A stretch of 22,039 nucleotides of DNA. Source: Thomasclavelia sp. (lineage in GTDB: Bacteria; Bacillota_I; Bacilli_A; Erysipelotrichales; Coprobacillaceae). How positions within the stretch are numbered: the stretch's first letter is position 1; the number at the start of each line of letters is the position of its first letter. The stretch covers positions 1-22,039 of the forward strand of contig JAHHSU010000017.1 in assembly GCA_020025035.1 (NCBI GenBank), written 5' to 3'. Shown here piece by piece: positions 7,069 through 14,778 of the stretch. The notes under the pieces were generated by a model. It saw only the letters and a list, made by a program, of their open reading frames with translations. It searched no databases and was not told the origin of the DNA. Position numbers and translations under genes: made by a program.

Positions 7069-9993
7069 TTATCCTTTCACTATATAATGATAAATATCTT
7101 CTCTTACTGGATGATCTAAAATCCATTCTATTGCTACTGCTTTTTTATTAGTATTTGCTAAAGTAATTTCCTTAATATTATTAGATGCTTCCATAGTACC
7201 TAAATAATAAAATTCTTTTGATATTTTGTCATTTTTATTTTTTCTAACAAATAGATGTACAGATATTCCTCTTTTTTTTGAATGAATAAAATTTTGTACA
7301 TCTTCAGACTCCATACTTCTTCCACCCTTTGATATTGCTATTAATCGATTCATCTGTATAAAATGATCTTCATATTTTATTGTATGAGCAATATTATCAG
7401 ATTTTTCATAATTAATAAATACAGGAAATGACTTAGTATCTTTATCATACTTATATCCTCCAATATTTAATGGAACTTCATTTTTCTTCCAATGAAGAAG
7501 CCTACACACATCTTCATAAGTATATTTTTGATAGAGAACTAGATTTGTGTTTAAATCACCATTACGGTAATATTTTAAAAATCTTGATAATCCAAAATTT
7601 ATTAATTCTTTTATTAAGTAAGTAAAATTAGAATCTTCAAGCATCTTTTGATATGATTGTGAGATACAATATTGTTGACCTATTTTCTCAATAAAAACAC
7701 AATTAGAATAATTCTTTTGATATGTATTGATTGGAAATTTATTAGTCATTACATTAATAATATTTTGAATACAATTTTCATCTGTTTTATAGTTATATTG
7801 GTTTTCTAATTTAGTTTTTAAATGTTCAATGACATTATAAGGACTTGTAAACAAACAATTTAGCAGTTCTAATTCGTGAACTCTTTTTCCATTAGCTAAT
7901 TTTGTAGAAACAAATTTAATAACTTCCTCTTGAGAAGGAGTTAATTGAATTTTATAATCTTTTTCATATTTTTTTAAAAACATATGATAAGAACCTAGTC
8001 TATCATTTTCAAATATTCGTAAAATATCCATTTGTCCATACTGATCAAAATCACATAATGATGGAATACGACCTAATTTATTTTTTAAACTAATGTAATT
8101 TTCTTTAATTAATCGAATATCACTAAAGTTTGCTTTATCAATAGATTCTAATATTCTTTTTCTAGACACTTCATCAAAATGAATAGTACTTGATCCAGGA
8201 ATAATTCTTTCCCCTTCAAAAACGTAATGACGAATATTGTCTTTATTGTATGTTCTATCGCCAGAAAGTGCAATTGGAATCATAAAATTGTTTTGATAAT
8301 TTCCAATAAAATCAAGGATAACTACATATTCTTTATCACAATGTTTACGTAATCCACGACCTAATTGTTGAATAAATACAATTGGAGATTGAGTGGGTCT
8401 AAGCATAATAACTTGATTAATTTCAGGAATATCTACCCCTTCAGAAAAAATATCTACTGAAATAATATAGTCTAATGCATTACTTGTTTCTTTACCTACT
8501 AAACGTTCTATTGCATTTTCTCTATATGTTGGAGCATCACTTCCACTTAAAACAAGTGTTCGCCATCCTTGTTCATTAAATTTACTAGATAATTCTCTAG
8601 CTTCATCTAGTCTACTACAAAATATTAATCCCTTCACCCGTTCTCCACTATATCCATAAAATGATGCTTGTTGGATAATATTTTGAACTCGCTCATCAGA
8701 TGTCAAAAATCCAAAATCTTGTATTTTGTTAGATAAGTTAGTGCCATCATCATTAACTACTTCAAGATCTTTTATACCAAAATAATGAAATGGACATAAT
8801 AAATCTTCTTCTAGTGCCTTTTCCAAACGGATTTCATATGCAATTTGATAATCAAATATTTCATACACACTTGCACAATCAGGTGTTTCTTTTTTATCAG
8901 GTGTTGCAGTCATTCCTAACCATAATTTTGGCTTAAAATAATTTAATATTTTTTGATAACTATTTGCTCCACTATGATGTGCCTCATCTATAATGATAGC
9001 ATCAAATAAACTAGGATCCAACATTTTGATATTTTCTTCCTTGCTTAATGTTTGAATGGTAGCAAAAATAAAGTCTTTATCAATTTCTTGATACTTTCCT
9101 GTAAACAATCCCATAGAATAGCTTTGATCAAATACATGTTGATAGCTAAATTTAGCTTGTTTAGCTATTTGATTACGATGTACAACAAATAAGATACGCT
9201 TAAATCCTAAATCTCTCATTGCAAATGCAGAAGCATATGTTTTTCCTGTACCTGTAGCAGAAATTAAAAGTGCTTTATTTTTACCACTACTATAAATTTG
9301 CTTTAAATTATCAATAAATCCTTGTTGCATTGAATTAGGTTCAAGCTTAATTTTAGAAAGATGTTGTGTTTGATTTTTTTGATTATTATAGATTTTTTTT
9401 CGTTCTTTATACAAATACGTGTATGAATCTATAAATGATATATAATCAATAGAATTTTCACTATGCCATAATTCATTAAATTCATTAAGAATATCTTTAG
9501 TATATTCTTTTGATAACGAAGATGTAATTTTAGTATTCCATTCTTTATTTGTTGTTAAAGCACTTAAAGTCATGTTAGAACTTCCTACTATCATCTGATA
9601 TGAATTATCATGTCTAAAAATATATCCTTTCGTATGAAATCCTTCTTGTTGTTGATGCGTAATATACATTTTAACTTCTATATTTTTAAAATTTTGTAAA
9701 ATAGATAAAGCACGTGGTTCACTAAATGACAAATAATCAGTTGTTAAAATTTTACCCGAAATTCCTCTTTTTTCAAGTTCCTTAAACGTTAATAACAATG
9801 GAGTAATCCCACTCATCGTAATAAATGCTACACTGATAAAAAATTCATCACAATCTAATAACTCACTTTCAATAGATGAAATAACCTTTCTACCTTCTTT
9901 ATAATTATTTGAAATAAACTCTGGTCCATCTAAAAAACAATTTTGATTATCTAAATTATATTTATTTTGTAAATGACGGTAAACATTACGCAC
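7069..9993 (-). CDS. SauUSI-like type IV restriction enzyme: PLD nuclease, SF2 helicase, DUF3427
   Basis: A 974-residue protein with three parts. The first is an N-terminal phospholipase D-type nuclease (about 20-180) with a single HxK motif (His120, Lys122), then GSSN (137-140) and NKEWN (149-153). The second is a superfamily 2 helicase (about 218-570) with Walker A ATGTGKT (246-252), DEAH (336-339), MTATP (361-365) and QQLGRGLRK (542-550). The third is a C-terminal region (about 610-970) of DUF3427 type, recognisable by the GGY, FPVFINYEK, SKGGRS and FYYLGTME segments. This order and size match S. aureus SauUSI (about 950 residues), an ATP-dependent enzyme that cuts DNA containing 5-methyl- or 5-hydroxymethylcytosine. 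All catalytic motifs look intact. Start is GTG at 9993 with GGAGTGA six bases upstream. It heads an operon with the Nudix gene. The recognised modification cannot be read from sequence. Confidence 0.87.
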   Translation of the reverse strand: MRNVYRHLQNKYNLDNQNCFLDGPEFISNNYKEGRKVISSIESELLDCDEFFISVAFITMSGITPLLLTFKELEKRGISGKILTTDYLSFSEPRALSILQNFKNIEVKMYITHQQQEGFHTKGYIFRHDNSYQMIVGSSNMTLSALTTNKEWNTKITSSLSKEYTKDILNEFNELWHSENSIDYISFIDSYTYLYKERKKIYNNQKNQTQHLSKIKLEPNSMQQGFIDNLKQIYSSGKNKALLISATGTGKTYASAFAMRDLGFKRILFVVHRNQIAKQAKFSYQHVFDQSYSMGLFTGKYQEIDKDFIFATIQTLSKEENIKMLDPSLFDAIIIDEAHHSGANSYQKILNYFKPKLWLGMTATPDKKETPDCASVYEIFDYQIAYEIRLEKALEEDLLCPFHYFGIKDLEVVNDDGTNLSNKIQDFGFLTSDERVQNIIQQASFYGYSGERVKGLIFCSRLDEARELSSKFNEQGWRTLVLSGSDAPTYRENAIERLVGKETSNALDYIISVDIFSEGVDIPEINQVIMLRPTQSPIVFIQQLGRGLRKHCDKEYVVILDFIGNYQNNFMIPIALSGDRTYNKDNIRHYVFEGERIIPGSSTIHFDEVSRKRILESIDKANFSDIRLIKENYISLKNKLGRIPSLCDFDQYGQMDILRIFENDRLGSYHMFLKKYEKDYKIQLTPSQEEVIKFVSTKLANGKRVHELELLNCLFTSPYNVIEHLKTKLENQYNYKTDENCIQNIINVMTNKFPINTYQKNYSNCVFIEKIGQQYCISQSYQKMLEDSNFTYLIKELINFGLSRFLKYYRNGDLNTNLVLYQKYTYEDVCRLLHWKKNEVPLNIGGYKYDKDTKSFPVFINYEKSDNIAHTIKYEDHFIQMNRLIAISKGGRSMESEDVQNFIHSKKRGISVHLFVRKNKNDKISKEFYYLGTMEASNNIKEITLANTNKKAVAIEWILDHPVREDIYHYIVKG

Positions 9994-10013
9994 TATTAAT
10001 CACTCCATTATTT

Positions 10014-10030
10014 AAATCATTACATGATTT
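10014..10030. promoter_or_regulatory. Operator-like palindrome over the predicted transcription start
   Basis: AAATCAT, then TAC, then ATGATTT: a perfect inverted repeat of seven-base half-sites that starts one base downstream of the -10 box and covers the predicted +1. The placement suits a repressor site controlling the restriction operon. A chance palindrome is possible in such AT-rich DNA, and no regulator gene lies nearby. Confidence 0.4.
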
Positions 10031-10031
10031 T

Positions 10032-10060
10032 ATTATATAGAGGATAAATTAATTAATCAA
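10032..10060 (-). promoter_or_regulatory. Promoter of the restriction-Nudix operon
   Basis: Minus strand: -35 TTGATT (10055-10060), a 17-base spacer, and a consensus -10 TATAAT (10032-10037). Transcription would start near 10025, leaving a leader of about 30 bases before the GTG at 9993. Confidence 0.72.
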
Positions 10061-10516
10061 GATCACATAAATACTAATTTTTAAGCATTTTATGGTGTTA
10101 CAATTGATATAAAACAAATAAACATTATTAATAAACATAATTATCATTACGTACTATGTTATAGAATATCATTATAATACTAAAAATGATAATATTAATA
10201 AAGTAATGATATAATGAGCGCAATCAATAAAGAGTACTACAAAAATCTTATTTTGCAACAAAAACCAATAAATCAAGATTAACAAATTAAAATCAAAATA
10301 TAAAATACGATCTTTTACTATTTAGTAATAATCAAAAAACACAAATGAAATATCCTTAATTACACCATTTTTAAATAATTGAATTATATCAAACCAAAAT
10401 AATTACTTAACAATATTATTCATAAAAAAGGAGAATATCAATGAATAATATTAAATGATATAAAATCATTTTTAACAATTAAACTTAACATCTAGGTAAA
10501 TAAACAATACAAGATA
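10061..10516. other. Very AT-rich intergenic spacer with inverted repeats, no convincing gene
   Basis: About 450 bases between the two defence-like genes. It holds an imperfect inverted repeat of about 30-base arms (10142-10215), a perfect 12-base inverted repeat (10412-10423 with 10441-10452) whose loop contains AAGGAG, and a seven-base hairpin (10453-10471). Open frames are tiny: a 22-codon frame at 10214-10282 without a ribosome-binding site, and a five-codon frame at 10441-10458 that does have one. Neither can be called a gene. Base composition is clearly more AT-rich than the coding DNA on either side. Confidence 0.6.
10412..10452. repeat. Perfect 12-base inverted repeat with Shine-Dalgarno-like loop
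   Basis: AATATTATTCAT at 10412-10423 is the exact reverse complement of ATGAATAATATT at 10441-10452, with a 17-base loop containing AAGGAG on the plus strand. The right arm begins with an ATG seven bases after that AAGGAG, followed by only five codons. On the other strand this lies 65 bases past the stop of the helicase-nuclease gene, but no T-run follows, so it is not a standard terminator. Confidence 0.6.
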
Positions 10517-13273
10517 TTATTTATTTTTTAAAATATGTTTTTTTAATTGTTCAGAAATCTTTTCTATTTCGTTACTACCATCAGTTGATAATCGTAAAAG
10601 TGGAACATCAATAATTTTAAAAATATTATCTTTTAATCTATCTCTACTTTCTTGTATACTTCCCTTTTTATGATAAGTTGTTCCATCCACTTCAATTGCT
10701 AAAACTGGACTTTTTTTATATTTATCAAATATCAAAAAATCTACGTGAGTTAAGGGATTTTTAGCGTATTTAACCTCTTTTGGTGAAAAAAATTCATAAG
10801 AATGAATAATATTAACAAGCGACACGTGGCACCTACAATCAAATTGACTAAACTCTGATTTACATAATATTTCATCACAAATTATACCATATAATAAATT
10901 TTCTGAATCGTATTCTGATATTCTCTTATGATTTTTTAAAAACTCTTTGCGTTCTTCATTATATTGTTGATACAGTAAATCGAATACTGATTTTGTTTTT
11001 CCTTGAATGACTTCACATTTATGGTATGTAATATAATTAATTAATTTACCATAATAACTTAAATCACTGTACTTATTACCAGAAATAACCACAATTAATT
11101 TTTTCACAGCTCTAGAAACCGCAACATTAATTAATCGTGGATCATTCAAAAAAGGATCATCAAGGTTATCCTTTACAGTTGAAATAATAATAACTTCATT
11201 TTCTCTTCCTTGAAATCTATGTATTGTATCTATATCGCATGATGTTATACTTTGCTGATTTAGTGCATCTATTTGATTACGATATGGGCTAATTATTCCT
11301 ATATCATCAGAATTTGTTTTACCTAATTGTTTAATAATTTCATTATTTATAGTATCAATTTGTCTTTGATTTTTCTTATTTCGCTCATGCTTACCTGGAA
11401 CGGTACTTATTATAGTAAAAGGATCATCGTCAAAACGATTACCTAATTTGTCATTTTCTTCTGTTAAAATAATAAGTTCACCATTATAGAATTCCTGATT
11501 ACAAAAATTAATTATTTTAGGATGACATCTATAGTGTTCACGTAATAAAACTCTAGGTGCATTAACAAAAATTTTGTTTACAGACGACAATAAATTATGA
11601 TTTGAATAGTTATAGCCATCGTCATTATCATTTAGTTCTTTATTACAATATGAAACATCATGATTATCCACATTTGTTAGTTGTTTTAAATCACCAACTA
11701 CTACAATATTTTTTGCACATGACATTGCAAGAACTCCTGTAACTAAATCTACTTGCGAGGCTTCATCTACAATCACATAATCATAAACAAATTCTTGATC
11801 AAATATCTTACTAATAGAATACGTTGTGCTTAAAATAACTGGGTATTCTTTTGTAAATTGTTTTGGTGAGTCTTTAATTGCTTGATAATGACAAAACTTA
11901 ATTCGTTGGCAATTGTCTTTAGAATTTTGATTGAGGTATTTATTGGCAATATATGCTTTAAATACTTGCATTGAAAGTTCAGTTACTTCGTTTAATTTAC
12001 CATCAAAATCATATTTTCCTAATATAGCTTCTATATCTTTTTTCTGTTTTTCTAATTCTTCTTGTTTTTTTATGTAATACTGTTTTTGTAAAAACAAAAT
12101 ATATTGTGAATCTTTTCGCCGAATTATTTTAAAACATCGATGATGATACTTAAATAAAATTTTAATCATACTTAAAATACTACTAAAATGCGAATTTTCC
12201 ATATAATATTCGTATTCAAGTATTAGTTTTAATATTTTTTTTGCATCACATTTTTTTACCGATAAAAGATATTCTTGATTAATTTCTACTTCGTTTTCTT
12301 TATTAAAATGTGTTTGTTCTGTTTCCATTTGCCATAATTGTTGATTAATACAAGATATTTCATTTTTATATTTTAATTTCTCATTTAATTCATTGGTTAT
12401 TTCATTGATTTGACTTTTCATTTTTATAATATGCTCATCAGATAATTTCCAATCATGAATATATTCAGGATAATCTGACTGACAGTCTATAAAATGTTTA
12501 GTACGTTCTGTATTACCAAGAGGTGCTAATATGAATTCTAACCCATATTTCTTAAATTTATCATAAACATTTTGCGTCGCTGAATTATTGTATGAGACAA
12601 CAGCAACTGTTTTATCTAAAATTAACATATTTGCAATAATATTTAATATTGTTTGAGTCTTTCCTGTTCCAGGAGGCCCTTCAATCACACTAACTTGTGA
12701 CAAAAATGTATTTTCTACCGCTTTTTTTTGACTAATATTTAATCCAAAAGGATAAATTATTTCATTAGGTAATTGGTAACTTTTTATATTTTTCTTCTTA
12801 GACAGGTATTTTCCTAATACTATATTATTTGATATTCTTTCTATTTTACTATATTGCATTGCTAAAAGGTTATTTCCGTTTTCTTTGGCACCTACTATAT
12901 TTGCAACTCTTTTAAAATAATTAAACAATTCTCTAGATTTTGCATTTTTTAATTGATCTTTTGATACATCAATATCATTTGTTGAATATAAGTCGCTTTT
13001 ATAATTTGATTGATTCTTAAAAATAACACGAGATATTCCTTTGAATAAAATAATACTTTTAATATTACGGACTATTGCATTCTCTATATAAACAATTTGA
13101 TCAGTAATATTTATACATTTTTCTGCGTGAATCAACTTTACGTCACGTACTTTGTACGAGTATACCTTGGGTTGATTATAAAAAACTACTTTATAGAGTG
13201 CACCTTCTTTTTTTATTGATTTAATTTCGCTAGTTTTATCTTCCCCTTTTAATATTATTAATTTATCCTTCAA
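10517..13273 (-). CDS. SF1 (UPF1/DNA2-like) helicase with C-terminal DUF2726-type nuclease domain
   Basis: A 918-residue fusion. Residues 1-165 are a beta-rich N-terminal region I cannot name. The SF1 helicase of COG1112/AAA_11-AAA_12 type follows: Walker A GPPGTGKT (199-206), Walker B VDEASQ (502-507), GDLKQL (527-532), REHYRCHP (578-585), FQGREN (687-692) and VAVSRA (717-722). Between Walker A and B lies a roughly 300-residue insertion with a likely coiled coil (280-420). The C-terminal 90 residues resemble DUF2726/Vsr-like endonucleases: VDFLIFD (844-850, Asp845), IEVDG (860-864, Glu861, Asp863), His868, and an RL pair before the end. Helicase-nuclease fusions of this kind are common in defence islands, but the target here is unknown. 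Start is TTG at 13273 with AAGGAG nine bases upstream; no in-frame ATG is nearby. It is monocistronic and looks acquired. Confidence 0.82.
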   Translation of the reverse strand: MKDKLIILKGEDKTSEIKSIKKEGALYKVVFYNQPKVYSYKVRDVKLIHAEKCINITDQIVYIENAIVRNIKSIILFKGISRVIFKNQSNYKSDLYSTNDIDVSKDQLKNAKSRELFNYFKRVANIVGAKENGNNLLAMQYSKIERISNNIVLGKYLSKKKNIKSYQLPNEIIYPFGLNISQKKAVENTFLSQVSVIEGPPGTGKTQTILNIIANMLILDKTVAVVSYNNSATQNVYDKFKKYGLEFILAPLGNTERTKHFIDCQSDYPEYIHDWKLSDEHIIKMKSQINEITNELNEKLKYKNEISCINQQLWQMETEQTHFNKENEVEINQEYLLSVKKCDAKKILKLILEYEYYMENSHFSSILSMIKILFKYHHRCFKIIRRKDSQYILFLQKQYYIKKQEELEKQKKDIEAILGKYDFDGKLNEVTELSMQVFKAYIANKYLNQNSKDNCQRIKFCHYQAIKDSPKQFTKEYPVILSTTYSISKIFDQEFVYDYVIVDEASQVDLVTGVLAMSCAKNIVVVGDLKQLTNVDNHDVSYCNKELNDNDDGYNYSNHNLLSSVNKIFVNAPRVLLREHYRCHPKIINFCNQEFYNGELIILTEENDKLGNRFDDDPFTIISTVPGKHERNKKNQRQIDTINNEIIKQLGKTNSDDIGIISPYRNQIDALNQQSITSCDIDTIHRFQGRENEVIIISTVKDNLDDPFLNDPRLINVAVSRAVKKLIVVISGNKYSDLSYYGKLINYITYHKCEVIQGKTKSVFDLLYQQYNEERKEFLKNHKRISEYDSENLLYGIICDEILCKSEFSQFDCRCHVSLVNIIHSYEFFSPKEVKYAKNPLTHVDFLIFDKYKKSPVLAIEVDGTTYHKKGSIQESRDRLKDNIFKIIDVPLLRLSTDGSNEIEKISEQLKKHILKNK

Positions 13274-13386
13274 CGTTAAAAACTCCTTTAATCTCTAAAA
13301 TAAATCTATAAACCACATCATAACATATTACTTTTAACAAATATATAATTAATTATGTTAGCTAAAGTAAAATTGAAATAAAACAT

Positions 13387-13420
13387 AAAAAACATCCTAT
13401 GGTTATTAAAATATAGGATG
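13387..13420 (-). terminator. Rho-independent terminator after the DUF1540 gene
   Basis: Arms CATCCTAT and ATAGGATG (13413-13420 with 13393-13400), followed on the minus strand by six T (13387-13392), 12 bases after the DUF1540 stop codon. Confidence 0.85.
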
Positions 13421-13431
13421 AATTTTATATT

Positions 13432-13587
13432 TTATTTTGTTTCTTTTACTTTGAATGTGGAACAACTTGTTTGATCTTTATGATTTGCTTCATCACAATT
13501 ACAGTTACATACTTCTACATGTTTTGAAACACAACTATCATCTTCGTTATAATGACATTTTTTTACTTGGCACTTAATTTTATTCAT
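13432..13587 (-). CDS. Small DUF1540 family cysteine-rich protein
   Basis: A 51-residue protein beginning MNKIKCQVKKCHYNEDDSC and ending in a TSCSTFKVK segment. This is the DUF1540 pattern (C-x-V-x-x-C-x-Y-N, later C-x-T-F) found in clostridia and bacilli, often near sporulation genes; the molecular role is not known. Seven cysteines suggest metal binding or disulfide cross-linking. An NCNCD stretch sits in the middle. Start is ATG at 13587 with a near-perfect GGAGGTGAT six bases upstream, and the gene has its own terminator, so it is real despite its size. It starts 20 bases after the Cse60-like gene and is likely on the same transcript. Confidence 0.85.
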   Translation of the reverse strand: MNKIKCQVKKCHYNEDDSCVSKHVEVCNCNCDEANHKDQTSCSTFKVKETK

Positions 13588-13607
13588 TCTTATCACCTCC
13601 ACTATAA

Positions 13608-13799
13608 CTAGTATTCACTATTTTTTTCAAGATATACAATCATTGCACTAAATGAAAACATAGTCTGATTATCTTCTAAAAAAGAATGTGTTTGATATTC
13701 AATTTGAATCACATCAATATAAGGATTTTCTGAAAAAAATTCATTAATTTCATCTTCTAAATCTAGTTCATGTGTACAATCAAACAATTTTACTTTCAT
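13608..13799 (-). CDS. Cse60 family sporulation protein
   Basis: A 63-residue acidic protein. It resembles B. subtilis Cse60 (about 60 residues, sigma-E-dependent, function unknown) in its beginning (VKLFD, then DLEDEINEFF) and its end (FSFSAMIVYLE), where Cse60 has a similar FSAMVVY. No signal peptide or membrane segment is seen. Start is ATG at 13799 with GGTGAT five bases before it. It lies just after the terminator of the upstream epimerase gene, so it should have its own promoter in the short gap, possibly one read by a sporulation sigma factor. I found no convincing consensus there. With the DUF1540 gene it forms a two-gene unit likely expressed in sporulation. Confidence 0.8.
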   Translation of the reverse strand: MKVKLFDCTHELDLEDEINEFFSENPYIDVIQIEYQTHSFLEDNQTMFSFSAMIVYLEKNSEY

Positions 13800-13832
13800 C
13801 TATTATCACCATTTTAACCATAACAAAGATAA

Positions 13833-13863
13833 CAAAAAAAATAAGTCGATTCATCGACTTATT
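13833..13863 (-). terminator. Rho-independent terminator after the aldose-epimerase gene
   Basis: On the minus strand AATAAGTCGA and TCGACTTATT form a 10-pair stem with a TGAA loop, followed by eight T. The stop codon of the gene (13859-13861) is inside the stem. Confidence 0.9.
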
Positions 13864-14734
13864 GGTTAATTTCAATTTTAAAATGTCCTTCAAATACTTC
13901 ATGAACATCTAATCGAACAATATCTTCTTTATCCTTTAATTCTCCACTAGCATCATCATAATCTCCATGTGAACGCCATGGTTCTAAAGCAATTAATTGT
14001 CCTACTTTTTTTGATGCCCAAATACCTAGAAAATTAAAATTGTGCATATATAACTTAATAGATTTTAAATGATTAATAGATTTAATAGCTACCCACTTAG
14101 ATCGAAAATGATTTACTACAATGGCATCATCGTCAAATAAATTTTGAGTAATAAAAAATCGTTTTTCATTATGAAGTAATGGCAATGTTTGATGTGTAAA
14201 CAATCCGTTTTTAACATCTATTATCATTCTATTTATAGATTCTTCTTCTTGAAATTCAATATAATAATCATTGGAAGATTCATTTGGATAAAAAGGACAT
14301 GAAAATGCAGGATGTCCTCCTATTCCAAAATAAATAGTTTTATTATCTATGTTCTTTACTTGTAAATAACATGCAAGTTTATTATCTTCTAAACGATAGG
14401 TCACATTTAATTCAAAGTAAAAAGGATACACGTTTAAAAAATCTACATAATCTAATTGTAATACAACTTCTGTTTTAGTTAAACTTTTAATACTAAACTC
14501 ATGATGTCTTGCAAAACCATGTGAGTTTAAATGATAAATTTGATTATCTACTTTGTACTGATTGTTTACTAATCTTCCAACAATTGGAAACAAAATTGGT
14601 GCACTGCTAGCCCAATACTTAGGATCTCTTTTCCACATATAATTCATTCCATCTTTTAATCCAATTAATTGGATAATTTCTGCACCTTTAAGATTTATGT
14701 GTGCTTCTAGATTATCATTTTTTAATATTATCAT
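13859..14734 (-). CDS. Aldose 1-epimerase family protein (LacX-like)
   Basis: A 291-residue cytoplasmic protein of the galactose mutarotase-like beta-sandwich fold, which interconverts alpha and beta anomers of aldoses. Typical segments: an N-terminal LKGAEIIQL, WKRDPKYWASSAP then LFPIVGRL (about 35-55), HGFARHHEF (about 72-80), GIGGHPAFSCP (about 137-147, with the conserved His-Pro), and a C-terminal LGIWASK then LALEPWRSHGDY with the conserved Glu. The NSHGFAR and GHPAF motifs are those of the LacX-type subgroup, whose natural sugar is often unknown. Start is ATG with GGAG six bases upstream. It lies just after the rbfA terminator with only 16 bases between, so transcription depends on read-through or a promoter inside rbfA. 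No sugar-use genes are near. Confidence 0.88.
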   Translation of the reverse strand: MIILKNDNLEAHINLKGAEIIQLIGLKDGMNYMWKRDPKYWASSAPILFPIVGRLVNNQYKVDNQIYHLNSHGFARHHEFSIKSLTKTEVVLQLDYVDFLNVYPFYFELNVTYRLEDNKLACYLQVKNIDNKTIYFGIGGHPAFSCPFYPNESSNDYYIEFQEEESINRMIIDVKNGLFTHQTLPLLHNEKRFFITQNLFDDDAIVVNHFRSKWVAIKSINHLKSIKLYMHNFNFLGIWASKKVGQLIALEPWRSHGDYDDASGELKDKEDIVRLDVHEVFEGHFKIEINQ

Positions 14735-14749
14735 CTTATTCTCCTTACT

Positions 14750-14778
14750 AAAAAAACAATGGACTTTATTTAGTCCAT
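14750..14778 (-). terminator. Rho-independent terminator at the end of the rimP-rbfA operon
   Basis: Minus strand ATGGACT and AGTCCAT (14772-14778 with 14759-14765) around a six-base loop, then a T-rich run over 14750-14758 interrupted by one G. The rbfA stop codon (14770-14772) is in the loop. The stem is short, so some read-through into the epimerase gene is plausible. Confidence 0.8.

Noticed and set aside
10214..10282. A 22-codon plus-strand frame starting ATG AGC GCA, just after a TATAAT box
   Set aside because: No ribosome-binding site, no recognisable family, and a length expected by chance; at most a leaderless peptide or a gene remnant.
10000..13600. CRISPR array or toxin-antitoxin pair in the AT-rich spacers around the helicase
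   Set aside because: No regularly spaced direct repeats, and no pair of small frames with ribosome-binding sites could be found.
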